In this document: positions 6,927 to 14,019 of the stretch, one piece after another
How positions within the stretch are numbered: the first letter of the stretch is position 1
Layout of the letters: every line of letters begins with the position of its first letter
Assembly (NCBI GenBank): GCA_023229385.1
Contig: JALNZI010000013.1
Span: 1 to 31,037, forward strand
From: Candidatus Omnitrophota bacterium
Lineage (GTDB): Bacteria > Omnitrophota > Gorgyraeia > Gygaellales > Profunditerraquicolaceae
Direction of reading: 5' to 3'
DNA: 31,037 nucleotides
Made by a program: the position numbers and the translations under genes
Notes under the pieces: generated by a model
Databases searched by the model: none
Seen by the model: the letters and a program-made list of their open reading frames with translations, nothing else
Told to the model about the DNA's origin: nothing

Positions 6927-7901
6927 TTATTTCCTGCTTGTCCCGCTTCTCTTCATATTAGGCAAAAATGGATTACTGCCTGAACTTGTGGCCGCAGGGA
7001 ATACATACTTCTTGGTCGTAATAAGTATCGTGTCCGCTGGAGTTACCCCGGAAAGAATTTCATAATTCTCGTCATCGGTGATGCCGACCGTAACAATGCG
7101 CTTGGCGGGATTATTACTGCCTTCCTGTTTCAATAAGACATAGCTATCTTCCTTTTCCTTGCGCACTGCCTCTACCGGCAAAAGCAGGGCCTTTTCGCGG
7201 GCCTCGGCCTTAAAATCAATTGTTGCGTTCATTCCTGAACGGAAAAACTCAGGCATATTTTCCGGGATAAGATCAACCTTATATATGGTCACGTTATTCA
7301 CAGTTTCCGATTCGTAATATATATGATCCACAACCGCCCCGATCTTCGTATCAAGATAGGCATCTAACGTGATAAAAGCACCCTGTTTAAGCTTAATCCT
7401 TCCGATATCAGTTTCATCAACCTGCGCCCGGATAATCAGGCGGTCGGATAAGACAACAACCGCATCACTGGTAGTGATAGTTTGGCCCGGCTGCGTAGTA
7501 GCCACAATAACCTCCCCATCGATTGGCGACAGTAAAGCAATCGGCTTATAAGCCGCCTGCCAATATTTTAATTGTTCCGGCCCCTGGCCCTGGGCAGCAT
7601 CCAGAAGGGCAGCTCTTTCAGTGGAACTCATCCAGGCTAAAGTATCTCCCGCCTTGACCTTCTGCCCTTCCTTCACCAAAACACTTTCCACCCGGCCGTT
7701 AACCGGCGGTTTTATCTCCAGACGGTTTTTAGGAAGGATTGTCCCGGTTGTCGATATAATTGTTTGAATGGAACCAATCACAGGATTTACCTCTTTCAAC
7801 ACTTCCCCGGAATCAGCTTTCGGCCAGATTTTCATAATCAAGAAAATTGCAATTATTAAAATTACCGGTACAATAAAGTAAAATTTAGTTTTCTTATTCA
7901 T
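6927..7901 (-). CDS. macA: MacA-like periplasmic membrane-fusion protein
   Basis: A 324-residue adaptor joining MacB to TolC. It has an N-terminal membrane anchor (residues 7-25, YFIVPVILIIAIFLIMKIW) and then the two biotinyl-lipoyl half-motifs, RVESVLVKEGQKVKAGDTLA and SPIDGEVIVATTQPGQTI. Between them only a very short helical segment remains (about 25 residues, ERAALLDAAQGQGPEQLKYW), so the alpha-hairpin is far shorter than in E. coli MacA (371 residues). The beta-barrel and membrane-proximal domains follow (VDETDIGRIKLKQGAFITLDAY). The gene overlaps the tolC stop by 8 nt and precedes macB by 4 nt. A GGAG site lies 12 nt upstream of the start. Confidence 0.9.
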   Translation of the reverse strand: MNKKTKFYFIVPVILIIAIFLIMKIWPKADSGEVLKEVNPVIGSIQTIISTTGTILPKNRLEIKPPVNGRVESVLVKEGQKVKAGDTLAWMSSTERAALLDAAQGQGPEQLKYWQAAYKPIALLSPIDGEVIVATTQPGQTITTSDAVVVLSDRLIIRAQVDETDIGRIKLKQGAFITLDAYLDTKIGAVVDHIYYESETVNNVTIYKVDLIPENMPEFFRSGMNATIDFKAEAREKALLLPVEAVRKEKEDSYVLLKQEGSNNPAKRIVTVGITDDENYEILSGVTPADTILITTKKYVFPAATSSGSNPFLPNMKRSGTSRK

Positions 7902-9171
7902 ATTCTAAGGTTTCTCCTTTCGCCTGGATCCAGCCTGCCTCAGCGTATAATTTATTTGCCTGGGCTTCCAGAAATGCCTTTTTTGCTTTTACCAGATTGT
8001 CTTCAATAATTATCCAGTTATCAAAAGTAATAAATCCTGTCGAGTATTGCGCCTGGGCTATTTTAGAACGCTCTTCAGTTGCTTTTAACGATTTATTTTG
8101 CACTCCCACATTTTCAACCGCATCCTGCAAAATTGCCCAGGTTTGCTCTAAGGTAAGCACCGCTGAATCCTTGGTGCTGCGCTCATTTTCCTTGAGTTGA
8201 TTTAAGTACGCTTTTGCCTGGGAAACTTGCGCAAACCTTAACCCCCCCTCAAATATCGGCATGGATAAAGCAAGCCCCAGGTTCCACTGGTTGCCCCGCG
8301 GCGCCCAATGCGAACCATTTTTATTTGCCCCGGCTGAGCCGGTAAGAGACGGGGAGAAATTCGCATATGCCGACCTAAGGCTGAACTCCGCCGCGTTTTT
8401 CTGGGCTATTAACTGTTGGACAGAAGGATTATTTTTAACGATTGCCTCAAAATCAGGCTTGATTTCCACGGAATCTTTTATTTCAAAATCCCCTTTTGCT
8501 GTTATTGGCGTAAGCTTATCCCTGCCCATTTCTTTTATTAATGATCTTTGAGCAACTTCAGCATCTCTTTTGGCCTGGGAAATATCGTAAATTGCCGAAG
8601 CTAAATCCGCTTCTGAAGTCATCAACGCGCCTTTATGCTCTAATCCTGATTCATAGCGCAAAGTAATCAACTCCATATTCTCTCTTCTAATATTGTAAAT
8701 CTCCTGAGTGATATTGAGCATCTCCTGGGCCCTCAATAAATCAACGAAAGCTGAACGCAACCTGTATCTTACCGTAGCCGAAGTAAACCTGAAGTTTTGC
8801 TTGGAGGCATTGATAGTTTCAGAGGCGCTTTTTACCTCATTAATCGTCTTGGCTCCGTCAAAAAATAACTGCGTTGCGCTAACGCCATAATTATATGCAT
8901 CCGCCTGGGTGCTCTTCCCGGCGCTACTGGCGGTGCTTGCGGTTGAGGCATTTACACTGGCATCTACCTGCGGATAAAGCGCGCTGGCGGTTACCTGCTT
9001 GCCGGCTTCGGATTGCTTGATTTCTTCGCCGGCAGCAATTAAATCCGGATGATTTTTTGCCGCCTCCTGAATACAACCTTGCCAGCTAAGCGTTTCTTCA
9101 GCAAACGCCCTGGAGGAACAGATCGATACAAATAAGATTAATATTGAGAAAATCCTGAAATATTTAAGCAT
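7894..9171 (-). CDS. TolC-family outer-membrane efflux channel
   Basis: A 425-residue outer-membrane channel subunit. Residues 1-24 are a Sec signal peptide ending in SRAFA. Two repeats of the OEP domain follow, starting with SWQGCIQEAAKNHPDLIAAGEE and later KPDFEAIVKNNPSVQQLIAQKNAAE, both with the usual heptad-rich helices (QARLSLSQAKRDAE-like) and a YSTGFITFDNWII segment near the C-terminus. It follows the AbrB-type regulator by 24 nt and overlaps macA, so it is the outer-membrane exit of the MacAB pump encoded next to it. A second TolC family gene in the window (24708-26051) belongs to a different operon. Confidence 0.92.
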   Translation of the reverse strand: MLKYFRIFSILILFVSICSSRAFAEETLSWQGCIQEAAKNHPDLIAAGEEIKQSEAGKQVTASALYPQVDASVNASTASTASSAGKSTQADAYNYGVSATQLFFDGAKTINEVKSASETINASKQNFRFTSATVRYRLRSAFVDLLRAQEMLNITQEIYNIRRENMELITLRYESGLEHKGALMTSEADLASAIYDISQAKRDAEVAQRSLIKEMGRDKLTPITAKGDFEIKDSVEIKPDFEAIVKNNPSVQQLIAQKNAAEFSLRSAYANFSPSLTGSAGANKNGSHWAPRGNQWNLGLALSMPIFEGGLRFAQVSQAKAYLNQLKENERSTKDSAVLTLEQTWAILQDAVENVGVQNKSLKATEERSKIAQAQYSTGFITFDNWIIIEDNLVKAKKAFLEAQANKLYAEAGWIQAKGETLEYE

Positions 9172-9195
9172 TCTAATAGCTTCCTGCCCCTTATT

Positions 9196-9432
9196 TTACC
9201 TGGAAACTGCTTTCTTTAAATTATTTACGTGCTCTTCAAAAAATTTCAAGAATTTGCCGAATTCTTCCTCGGGAATTATACTGACCATCTTTTTTTCATG
9301 CGGCGGACCGGACATAATAATCAAATTGCCCCCCGGCCTGATGTTCATCATCCTCCTTACCTCAATAGGAATAACAATCTGCCCCTTTGTCCCCACTGAA
9401 ACTTTGCCGTAAAACTTTGGGAAATCGCCCAT
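9196..9432 (-). CDS. AbrB/SpoVT-family DNA-binding regulator
   Basis: A 78-residue protein with a swapped-hairpin AbrB domain at about residues 8-55: KVSVGTKGQIVIPIEVRRMM followed by RPGGNLIIMSG. The rest is a short basic helix. Such proteins dimerise and act as transition-state regulators or antitoxin-type repressors; no toxin gene is adjacent here. It is the first gene of the operon TolC-MacA-MacB-GT2, with an AAAGGA ribosome site 7 nt upstream of the ATG. Several palindromes lie between its promoter and its start codon, which would fit autoregulation. Confidence 0.87.
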   Translation of the reverse strand: MGDFPKFYGKVSVGTKGQIVIPIEVRRMMNIRPGGNLIIMSGPPHEKKMVSIIPEEEFGKFLKFFEEHVNNLKKAVSR

Positions 9433-9464
9433 TCTTATGTCCTTTCTTAAATTTACCTGCCTAA

Positions 9465-9513
9465 AATACTCTCAAGTATCACTTGTATGAAAAGTATTAC
9501 TTTATGTATAAAG
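9465..9513. promoter_or_regulatory. Nested palindromes in the AbrB operon leader (operator candidates)
   Basis: Three inverted repeats lie between the -10 box and the start codon: CTTTA-TGTA-TAAAG (9500-9513), CAAGT-ATC-ACTTG (9473-9485), and AATACT (9465-9470) with AGTATT (9493-9498) enclosing the second. They could be binding sites for the AbrB-type protein encoded immediately downstream, or form an RNA hairpin in the leader. Confidence 0.5.
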
Positions 9514-9539
9514 CATACCATAAGATCTTTTATTGTCAA
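9512..9539 (-). promoter_or_regulatory. Promoter of the AbrB-TolC-MacAB operon
   Basis: On the minus strand there is a perfect TTGACA (9534-9539), a 16-nt spacer and TATGCT (9512-9517) preceded by TGG (extended -10). The expected start is near 9505, leaving a leader of about 70 nt with the palindromes listed separately. Confidence 0.65.
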
Positions 9540-9587
9540 GCTAAACCTGGGGCTTTATCGGGGTTTATACGGATGGATGGAATTAAA

Positions 9588-11963
9588 TCAATACGGCCAC
9601 TTCCAATTACGGATTTCCGGCATATCTTCACCGTGGGCTGTAATATACTGTTTATGCTCAATCAGTTTATTATGCAGCCAGTCTTTAACATGCGCGGACT
9701 GATTTTGCAAATGAGGCAGGCGGTCGATAACATCATCTGCCAGGTTAAAACGGTCAAGCTCATTCAATACTGTCATATCAAACGGCGTAGTAGTGGTCCC
9801 TTCTTCCTTGTAACCCCGCACGTGCACATTTTTATGGTTTGCCCTGCGGTAAAGAAGGCGGTGAATAAGCCAGGGATAGCCGTGAAAAGCAAAGATAACC
9901 GGCTTATCTGTGGTAAAAAGACTGTCAAAATCTTTATCCGAAAGGCCATGCGGATGTTCGCTCTGCGGCTGCAGGGTCATTAAATCAACAACATTTATAA
10001 CCCTTACCTTTAAATTGGGGAATTTCTGCCTCAGAATATCTACCGCTGCCAAAGTCTCCAGTGTCGGCACATCCCCGGCGCAGGCCATAACCACATCCGG
10101 CTCACCGCCGTGGTCATTACTTGCCCAATCCCAGATACCAATGCCTTTAGTGCAATGCGCAATAGCCGCATCCATATCCAAATACTGCAGGCTGGGATGT
10201 TTGCCGGCGATAATAACATTGACATAATGGCGGCTGCGCAAACAGTGATCAGTCACAGAAAGCAAAGTGTTAGTGTCAGGAGGAAGATAAACCCGGATGA
10301 TCTCCGCCTTCTTATTCACCACATGGTCGATGAAACCCGGGTCCTGGTGCGAAGACCCGTTATGATCCTGGCGCCAGACATGAGAAGTTAAAAGATAATT
10401 TAACGAGGCGATTGGCCGGCGCCAAGAGATACGCCGGGAAGTCTTCAGCCATTTCGCATGCTGGTTAAACATCGAATCCACAATGTGGATGAACGCCTCA
10501 TAACAGGAAAAAAATCCATGACGGCCGGTAAGAAGATATCCTTCCAGCCAGCCCTGACAGGTATGTTCACTTAAAATCTCCATCACCCTGCCATCCACAG
10601 CCAGATGGTCATCTTCAGGCAGGATCTTCGCCATCCAGGTACGGTTAGTGGCATCCAATACAGCCCCCAGGCGGTTTGAGGTTGTCTCATCCGGGCCAAA
10701 CACCCGGAAGTTTTTAGTCTTCTGGTTTAACTTCATAACATCGCGCAAGAAATACCCCATAATCCGCGTTGGCTCTGATTCAATAGTCCCGGGCTGATCA
10801 ACATTGACTGCGTATTTACGAAAATCCGGTATCCTTAAATCACGCAATAACAACCCTCCGTTAGTATGCGGGTTATCGCTCATCCGGCGTTTTCCTTTTG
10901 GCGCCAGCTCCGCAAGCGCCAGGATCAGACGGCCATGTTTATCAAAAAGTTCCTCGGGCTTATAACTTTTCATCCAATGGCTAAGGGCGCGGATATGCCC
11001 GGGCTTTTCTGCCATTTCCGCAAATGGTACCTGGTGCGAACGCCAATAACCTTCAGTCTTTAAGCCGTCAATACTTTTCGGCCCGGTCCAGCCCTTAGGG
11101 GTATTTAAAACAATCATCGGCCATCTCGGACGGCTGACTGATTTTTTATTTTTGCGTGCCCGGGTTTGAATAGTTTTAATTTCCCTTAAAGCCATTTCCA
11201 GGGTCTTGGCCATAAGCTGATGCATTGTTTCCGGATGAGAACCTTCAACAAAATATGGTTTATACCCGGAACCGATAAAAAATTGCTTAAGCTCATCTTT
11301 ACTAATCCGCGCCAGCACAGTAGGATTTGATATTTTGTAGCCATTCAGATGCAAGATCGGCAGGACTACGCCGTCAGTTTGAGGATTCAGGAATTTATTA
11401 GAATGCCAGGCAGCAGCTAATGGCCCGGTTTCTGCTTCGCCATCACCTACCACACAAGCTACAATTAAATCAGGGTTATCAAATGCCGCGCCATACGCGT
11501 GCGAAAGCGAATACCCTAATTCACCTCCCTCATGCAGAGAACCGGGGGTTTCCGCTCCGACATGGCTGGGAATTCCTCCGGGAAAAGAAAACTGTTTAAA
11601 AAGTTTCTTCATCCCTTCTTCATCCTGCGCAACATCCGGATAATACTCGCTATATGCGCCTTCTAAATAAGCATTGGCAACTAACCCCGGACCACCATGG
11701 CCAGGCCCGGTTATGTATATCATATTTAAATCATATTTCTTGATCAGCCGGTTAAGATGCACATAGATAAAATTTAAACCGGGTGTCGTACCCCAATGCC
11801 CCAGGAGACGGGGCTTAATCTGCTGCAATGTCAGGGGAACTTTGAGCAACGGGTTATCCAGAAGATAAATCTGTCCTACTGAAAGATAGTTGGCAGCCCG
11901 CCAGTAAGCATTAATCTTTTTCAGTTCATCTCCAGGGATTATTTTTGAATTAGCCTGTTTCAT
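9588..11963 (-). CDS. xfp: Xylulose-5-phosphate/fructose-6-phosphate phosphoketolase
   Basis: A 791-residue thiamine-diphosphate enzyme that cleaves xylulose-5-P (and often fructose-6-P) with phosphate to acetyl-phosphate plus an aldose phosphate. The N-terminal domain has GHWGTTPG (55-62), GPGHGGPG (86-93), SFPGGIPSHVGAETPGSLHEGGELG and the TPP-magnesium motif GDGEAETGPLAAAWHSNK (173-190). HLNGYKISNPT and the C-terminal MACAGDVPTLE and FAFHGYPWLIHRL match the family; the length is typical (about 790-820). The frame reaches a TTG at 11972, but the ATG at 11963 is a better start (GGAG 10 nt upstream). The gene begins 2 nt after the stop of the coiled-coil protein, so the two are translationally coupled. 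It would supply acetyl-phosphate for ATP or acetyl-CoA. Confidence 0.95.
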   Translation of the reverse strand: MKQANSKIIPGDELKKINAYWRAANYLSVGQIYLLDNPLLKVPLTLQQIKPRLLGHWGTTPGLNFIYVHLNRLIKKYDLNMIYITGPGHGGPGLVANAYLEGAYSEYYPDVAQDEEGMKKLFKQFSFPGGIPSHVGAETPGSLHEGGELGYSLSHAYGAAFDNPDLIVACVVGDGEAETGPLAAAWHSNKFLNPQTDGVVLPILHLNGYKISNPTVLARISKDELKQFFIGSGYKPYFVEGSHPETMHQLMAKTLEMALREIKTIQTRARKNKKSVSRPRWPMIVLNTPKGWTGPKSIDGLKTEGYWRSHQVPFAEMAEKPGHIRALSHWMKSYKPEELFDKHGRLILALAELAPKGKRRMSDNPHTNGGLLLRDLRIPDFRKYAVNVDQPGTIESEPTRIMGYFLRDVMKLNQKTKNFRVFGPDETTSNRLGAVLDATNRTWMAKILPEDDHLAVDGRVMEILSEHTCQGWLEGYLLTGRHGFFSCYEAFIHIVDSMFNQHAKWLKTSRRISWRRPIASLNYLLTSHVWRQDHNGSSHQDPGFIDHVVNKKAEIIRVYLPPDTNTLLSVTDHCLRSRHYVNVIIAGKHPSLQYLDMDAAIAHCTKGIGIWDWASNDHGGEPDVVMACAGDVPTLETLAAVDILRQKFPNLKVRVINVVDLMTLQPQSEHPHGLSDKDFDSLFTTDKPVIFAFHGYPWLIHRLLYRRANHKNVHVRGYKEEGTTTTPFDMTVLNELDRFNLADDVIDRLPHLQNQSAHVKDWLHNKLIEHKQYITAHGEDMPEIRNWKWPY

Positions 11964-11965
11964 AT

Positions 11966-13675
11966 TTACCAATCTCCGGTGTTAGAATATTCTGAATTAG
12001 TTTCCGTAGCTGCTTTCTGCTCAACTATTTTTTCCGCACGCTCCTGCTGCAATTGAACCTTCTTTAATAAAGCAGCTTGTTTTCTGCCTTCCTCGACCGC
12101 TTTTTGATCGGCGATTTTTTTCTCCGCCTCCTGGCGTTCTCTAAGAAGCTTCTCTGCGCGTTCTTTTTGCAATTGAGTTTCTCTTTCTAAAGTAGCCTGG
12201 CTTTTAATCTCAGCAAGCGCCTGCTGGTCGGCAACATTCTGTTCGTTTTCTTTCTTGAGCTGAACTTCTTTATTCAAAGCGGCCTGCTTTTTCTGCTCGG
12301 CTATCGCCTTTTGATCAGCTGCCGCTAACTGGCGTTCCTCTTTTAGTTGTGCCTCTTTATTTAAAGCTACTCTCTCCCTTGATTCCGCGGCTTCTTCCCG
12401 GGCAATCCTTTTTTGTTCGCGCTCCTGCTGCTGTTTTAAAAGTTTTTCTGAACGCTCTTGCTGAAGTTGAGCTTTTTTATCCAAAGCAACCTGCTTCCGG
12501 GTATCTTTCAGCGCCCGCTGGTCGGCAACATTCTGTTCGTTTTCTTTCTTGAACTGGAATTCTCTACTTAAAGCACCCTGTTTCTTCTGCTCGGCTATCG
12601 CCTTCTGATCAGCTGCCGCTAACTGGCGTTCCTCTTTTAGCTGAGAATCACCGCTTAAACCAACTCGTCTTTTAGACTCCAGGGCCAACTCATCTCTTAT
12701 CTCTTGTTGTTTTTCGGCAATCTTTTGCTCGCGCTCTTTTTGCAGCCGGGCTTCTTTATCTAAAGCAGCTTGCTTTCTTGATTCCGCGGCTTGTTTTTGA
12801 GCAGCTATTCTTTGTTCACGTTCCTGCTGCTGTTTGGCCAGTTTTTCCTGGCGGCATTTTTGCATCCAATCCTTCCTGGCTAAGGCGGCTTGCCTTTTTG
12901 ATTCCGCGGCTTCTTCCCGGGCAATCCTTTTTTGTTCGCGCTCTTTTTGCAGCCGGGCTTCTTTATCTAAAGCAGCTTGCTTTTTAGACTCTTCCAAAGC
13001 TTGTTTTTCAACACTCTTTAGTTCTTGATCTTGCTTAAGCTGAGCTTCTTTTCCGGCTATTTCTTCCTGTTTTACCTGAATAAGTTTTTGCTCGCCTTCT
13101 TTTTGCAATTGCATTTCCCTATTCAAGGCGGACTGGTCTTTAATTTCAATGACTGCTTTTTTATCAACCAGCTCACCCTCACGTTCTTTTTGCAGTTGGG
13201 CTTCTTTATCTAAGGCAGCCTGGTTCTTGAGCTCAATAACAACTTTTTTATCAGCCTCTTTTTTCTCCAGCTCTTTTTGCAATTGCGCTTTTTTATCTAA
13301 AGCTTGCTGCTTTTTATCCGCCGCAGCTTCTTTTTGGGCAATTATTTTTTGTGTTCGCTCCTGTTGAATCTGAGATTCCCTATCCAGGGCAATTTGCTTA
13401 TTAGCTTCAGCAAGCGCTTTTTGAGCGGCAATTTTCTGGTCATTTTTCTCTTTAAGCAGCATTTCATCAATTGCCAAATCTTCCTTGCTGGCCTCCAGGG
13501 CTGCCTGTTTTTCACGGGCAAAATACTCCTGAGCTTCAGCAACAGGTAAAGTGGCAGCTATAAAATATAACCCGGTGAACAAAGAAAGAATCGTAACGGC
13601 AAACGAAAGGTTGGCTGATTTAAGTTTTTGAAAAAAGATTTTAATTCTGATTTCTAACCCTTTTGCTTTTAGCAT
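11966..13675 (-). CDS. Membrane-anchored 29/40-residue-repeat coiled-coil protein
   Basis: A 569-residue protein I cannot assign to a named family. Residues 1-20 are basic, 21-48 are a membrane segment or signal sequence ending in VAEAQ. From about residue 92 to 530 the protein consists of charged helical repeats beginning with a (K/R)xQAALDKEAQLQKE motif; most are 29 residues, three are 40, others 35 or 52 (23+29). The lengths 29 and 40 differ by exactly 11, pointing to hendecad-type coiled-coil packing. Gln, Lys, Glu and Ala make up most of it, with one cysteine. The final 14 residues (TETNSEYSNTGDW) are not repetitive. There is no ribosome site; a TATAAT box ends 6 nt before the ATG. Phosphoketolase follows after 2 nt. 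Role may be a long envelope spacer; automated TolA-like or IgA-protease-like names would reflect composition only. Confidence 0.8.
   Translation of the reverse strand: MLKAKGLEIRIKIFFQKLKSANLSFAVTILSLFTGLYFIAATLPVAEAQEYFAREKQAALEASKEDLAIDEMLLKEKNDQKIAAQKALAEANKQIALDRESQIQQERTQKIIAQKEAAADKKQQALDKKAQLQKELEKKEADKKVVIELKNQAALDKEAQLQKEREGELVDKKAVIEIKDQSALNREMQLQKEGEQKLIQVKQEEIAGKEAQLKQDQELKSVEKQALEESKKQAALDKEARLQKEREQKRIAREEAAESKRQAALARKDWMQKCRQEKLAKQQQEREQRIAAQKQAAESRKQAALDKEARLQKEREQKIAEKQQEIRDELALESKRRVGLSGDSQLKEERQLAAADQKAIAEQKKQGALSREFQFKKENEQNVADQRALKDTRKQVALDKKAQLQQERSEKLLKQQQEREQKRIAREEAAESRERVALNKEAQLKEERQLAAADQKAIAEQKKQAALNKEVQLKKENEQNVADQQALAEIKSQATLERETQLQKERAEKLLRERQEAEKKIADQKAVEEGRKQAALLKKVQLQQERAEKIVEQKAATETNSEYSNTGDW
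12086..12673 (-). repeat. Two tandem 294-bp coding super-repeats
   Basis: Within the coiled-coil gene residues 335-432 and 433-530 have the same 29+29+40 architecture and high identity: for example LKEERQLAAADQKAIAEQ and FKKENEQNVADQ / LKKENEQNVADQ occur in both. At the DNA level copies are 12380-12673 and 12086-12379; the block containing TTCTGCTCGG recurs exactly 294 bp apart (12291 and 12585). A further near-identical block (ATTCCGCGGCTTCTTCCCGG) is shared between about 12381 and 12901. Confidence 0.85.
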
Positions 13676-13705
13676 CTTAGGATTATAAGGAGGAAAAGTT
13701 TTCTC

Positions 13706-13834
13706 ATGAATAATGCATTTTTAACACAAATAATGCCTATTGTCAAGGTCTTTGGATACACCTTGTCTTCGGCAATAAATAAAGTTGAAAGTAAGCTGAA
13801 AATAGTGCATACTTTTATTAGAAATAATAATTGA
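13706..13834 (+). CDS. Possible 42-residue small ORF upstream of the riboswitch
   Basis: An ATG at 13706 opens a 42-codon frame ending TGA at 13832-13834 (starts MNNAFLTQIMPIVKVFGYTL). A perfect AAGGAGG lies upstream, but 12 nt away from the ATG, longer than usual. The frame overlaps the proposed promoters on both strands, and the peptide resembles nothing I know. Recorded because of the ribosome site; it may be chance. Confidence 0.2.
   Translation: MNNAFLTQIMPIVKVFGYTLSSAINKVESKLKIVHTFIRNNN
13718..13746 (-). promoter_or_regulatory. Promoter candidate for the coiled-coil/phosphoketolase operon
   Basis: Minus strand: a perfect TTGACA (13741-13746), 17 nt, then TAAAAA (13718-13723) preceded by TGT, an extended -10. 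A second option is the perfect TATAAT at 13682-13687, which would start transcription at or next to the ATG at 13675. Confidence 0.5.
13785..13813 (+). promoter_or_regulatory. Promoter candidate for the riboswitch transcript
   Basis: Plus strand: TTGAAA (13785-13790), 17-nt spacer, CATACT (13808-13813). The expected start near 13820 would place the aptamer about 40 nt into the RNA. It is the best match in the stretch between 13700 and 13857. Confidence 0.4.
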
Positions 13835-13849
13835 AAATCGGGTTTTCTA

Positions 13850-13932
13850 AGCTACTGATAAAGGCAAACTAGCAGCAATGCTGGGACGCAAAGCTTCCAG
13901 TCCTTAAGGGATAGTGGAGCCACCAAAGAGCG
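13850..13932 (+). ncRNA. Cyclic-di-GMP-I (GEMM) riboswitch aptamer
   Basis: The two conserved strands of this riboswitch class are present in order: GGCAAAC (13863-13869) and GGGACGCAAAGC (13883-13894). They flank a 6-bp P2 helix (CTAGCA/TGCTGG) closed by a GCAA GNRA tetraloop, as the fold requires. P3 follows as CCA (13897-13899), GTCC-TTAA-GGG, ATAG (13911-13914) and TGG: the internal-loop/tetraloop-receptor position keeps ATAG and the closing pairs are CC/GG where many family members have GG/CC. The last segment GTGGAGCCACC matches the closing motif position for position with the common AUAGCCGGGCUGCC. The nucleotide aligned to ligand-contacting G20 is G, favouring cyclic-di-GMP over the cGAMP-sensing subclass. 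It sits upstream of a secreted protein gene starting at 14016. Confidence 0.85.
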
Positions 13933-14019
13933 CCTTAAGGACTATTCCTTTAGGCATAAAGAGAAGCTCATCCGCCCCGGCATACGCTACCAGGGCCATT
14001 TTCGATGAGGCTCTTATGC
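13899..14019 (+). promoter_or_regulatory. Riboswitch expression platform: competing helix and ribosome-site-sequestering hairpin
   Basis: An 11-bp perfect inverted repeat joins P3 of the aptamer (AGTCCTTAAGG, 13899-13909) to 13933-13943 (CCTTAAGGACT), so P3 and this helix are mutually exclusive. Downstream, CTCATC (13967-13972) pairs with GATGAG (14004-14009), which is the ribosome site, and GCATAAAGAG (13954-13963, one bulged A) pairs with CTCTTATGC (14011-14019), covering the start codon. A third related segment, CCTTTAGG (13947-13954), overlaps the base of that hairpin. This looks like translational control; no U-tract terminator is visible. Confidence 0.7.

Noticed and set aside
9483..9983. 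166-codon plus-strand frame starting in the AbrB promoter
   Set aside because: It is almost wholly antisense to phosphoketolase, lacks a family resemblance and starts within a promoter region of the other strand.
12349..13549. Plus-strand open frames across the coiled-coil gene
   Set aside because: They mirror the repeats on the opposite strand, have no ribosome sites and encode low-complexity Ser/Leu/Phe-rich peptides; they are antisense shadows.
12000..13600. Regularly spaced repeats as a CRISPR array
   Set aside because: The repeats are degenerate, in frame with codons, and the intervals are also repetitive; they encode coiled-coil units.
13914..14015. Upstream extension of the secreted protein frame to 13914
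   Set aside because: That start lies inside the riboswitch aptamer and has no ribosome site; the ATG at 14016 has GAGG 5 nt away and yields a signal peptide.
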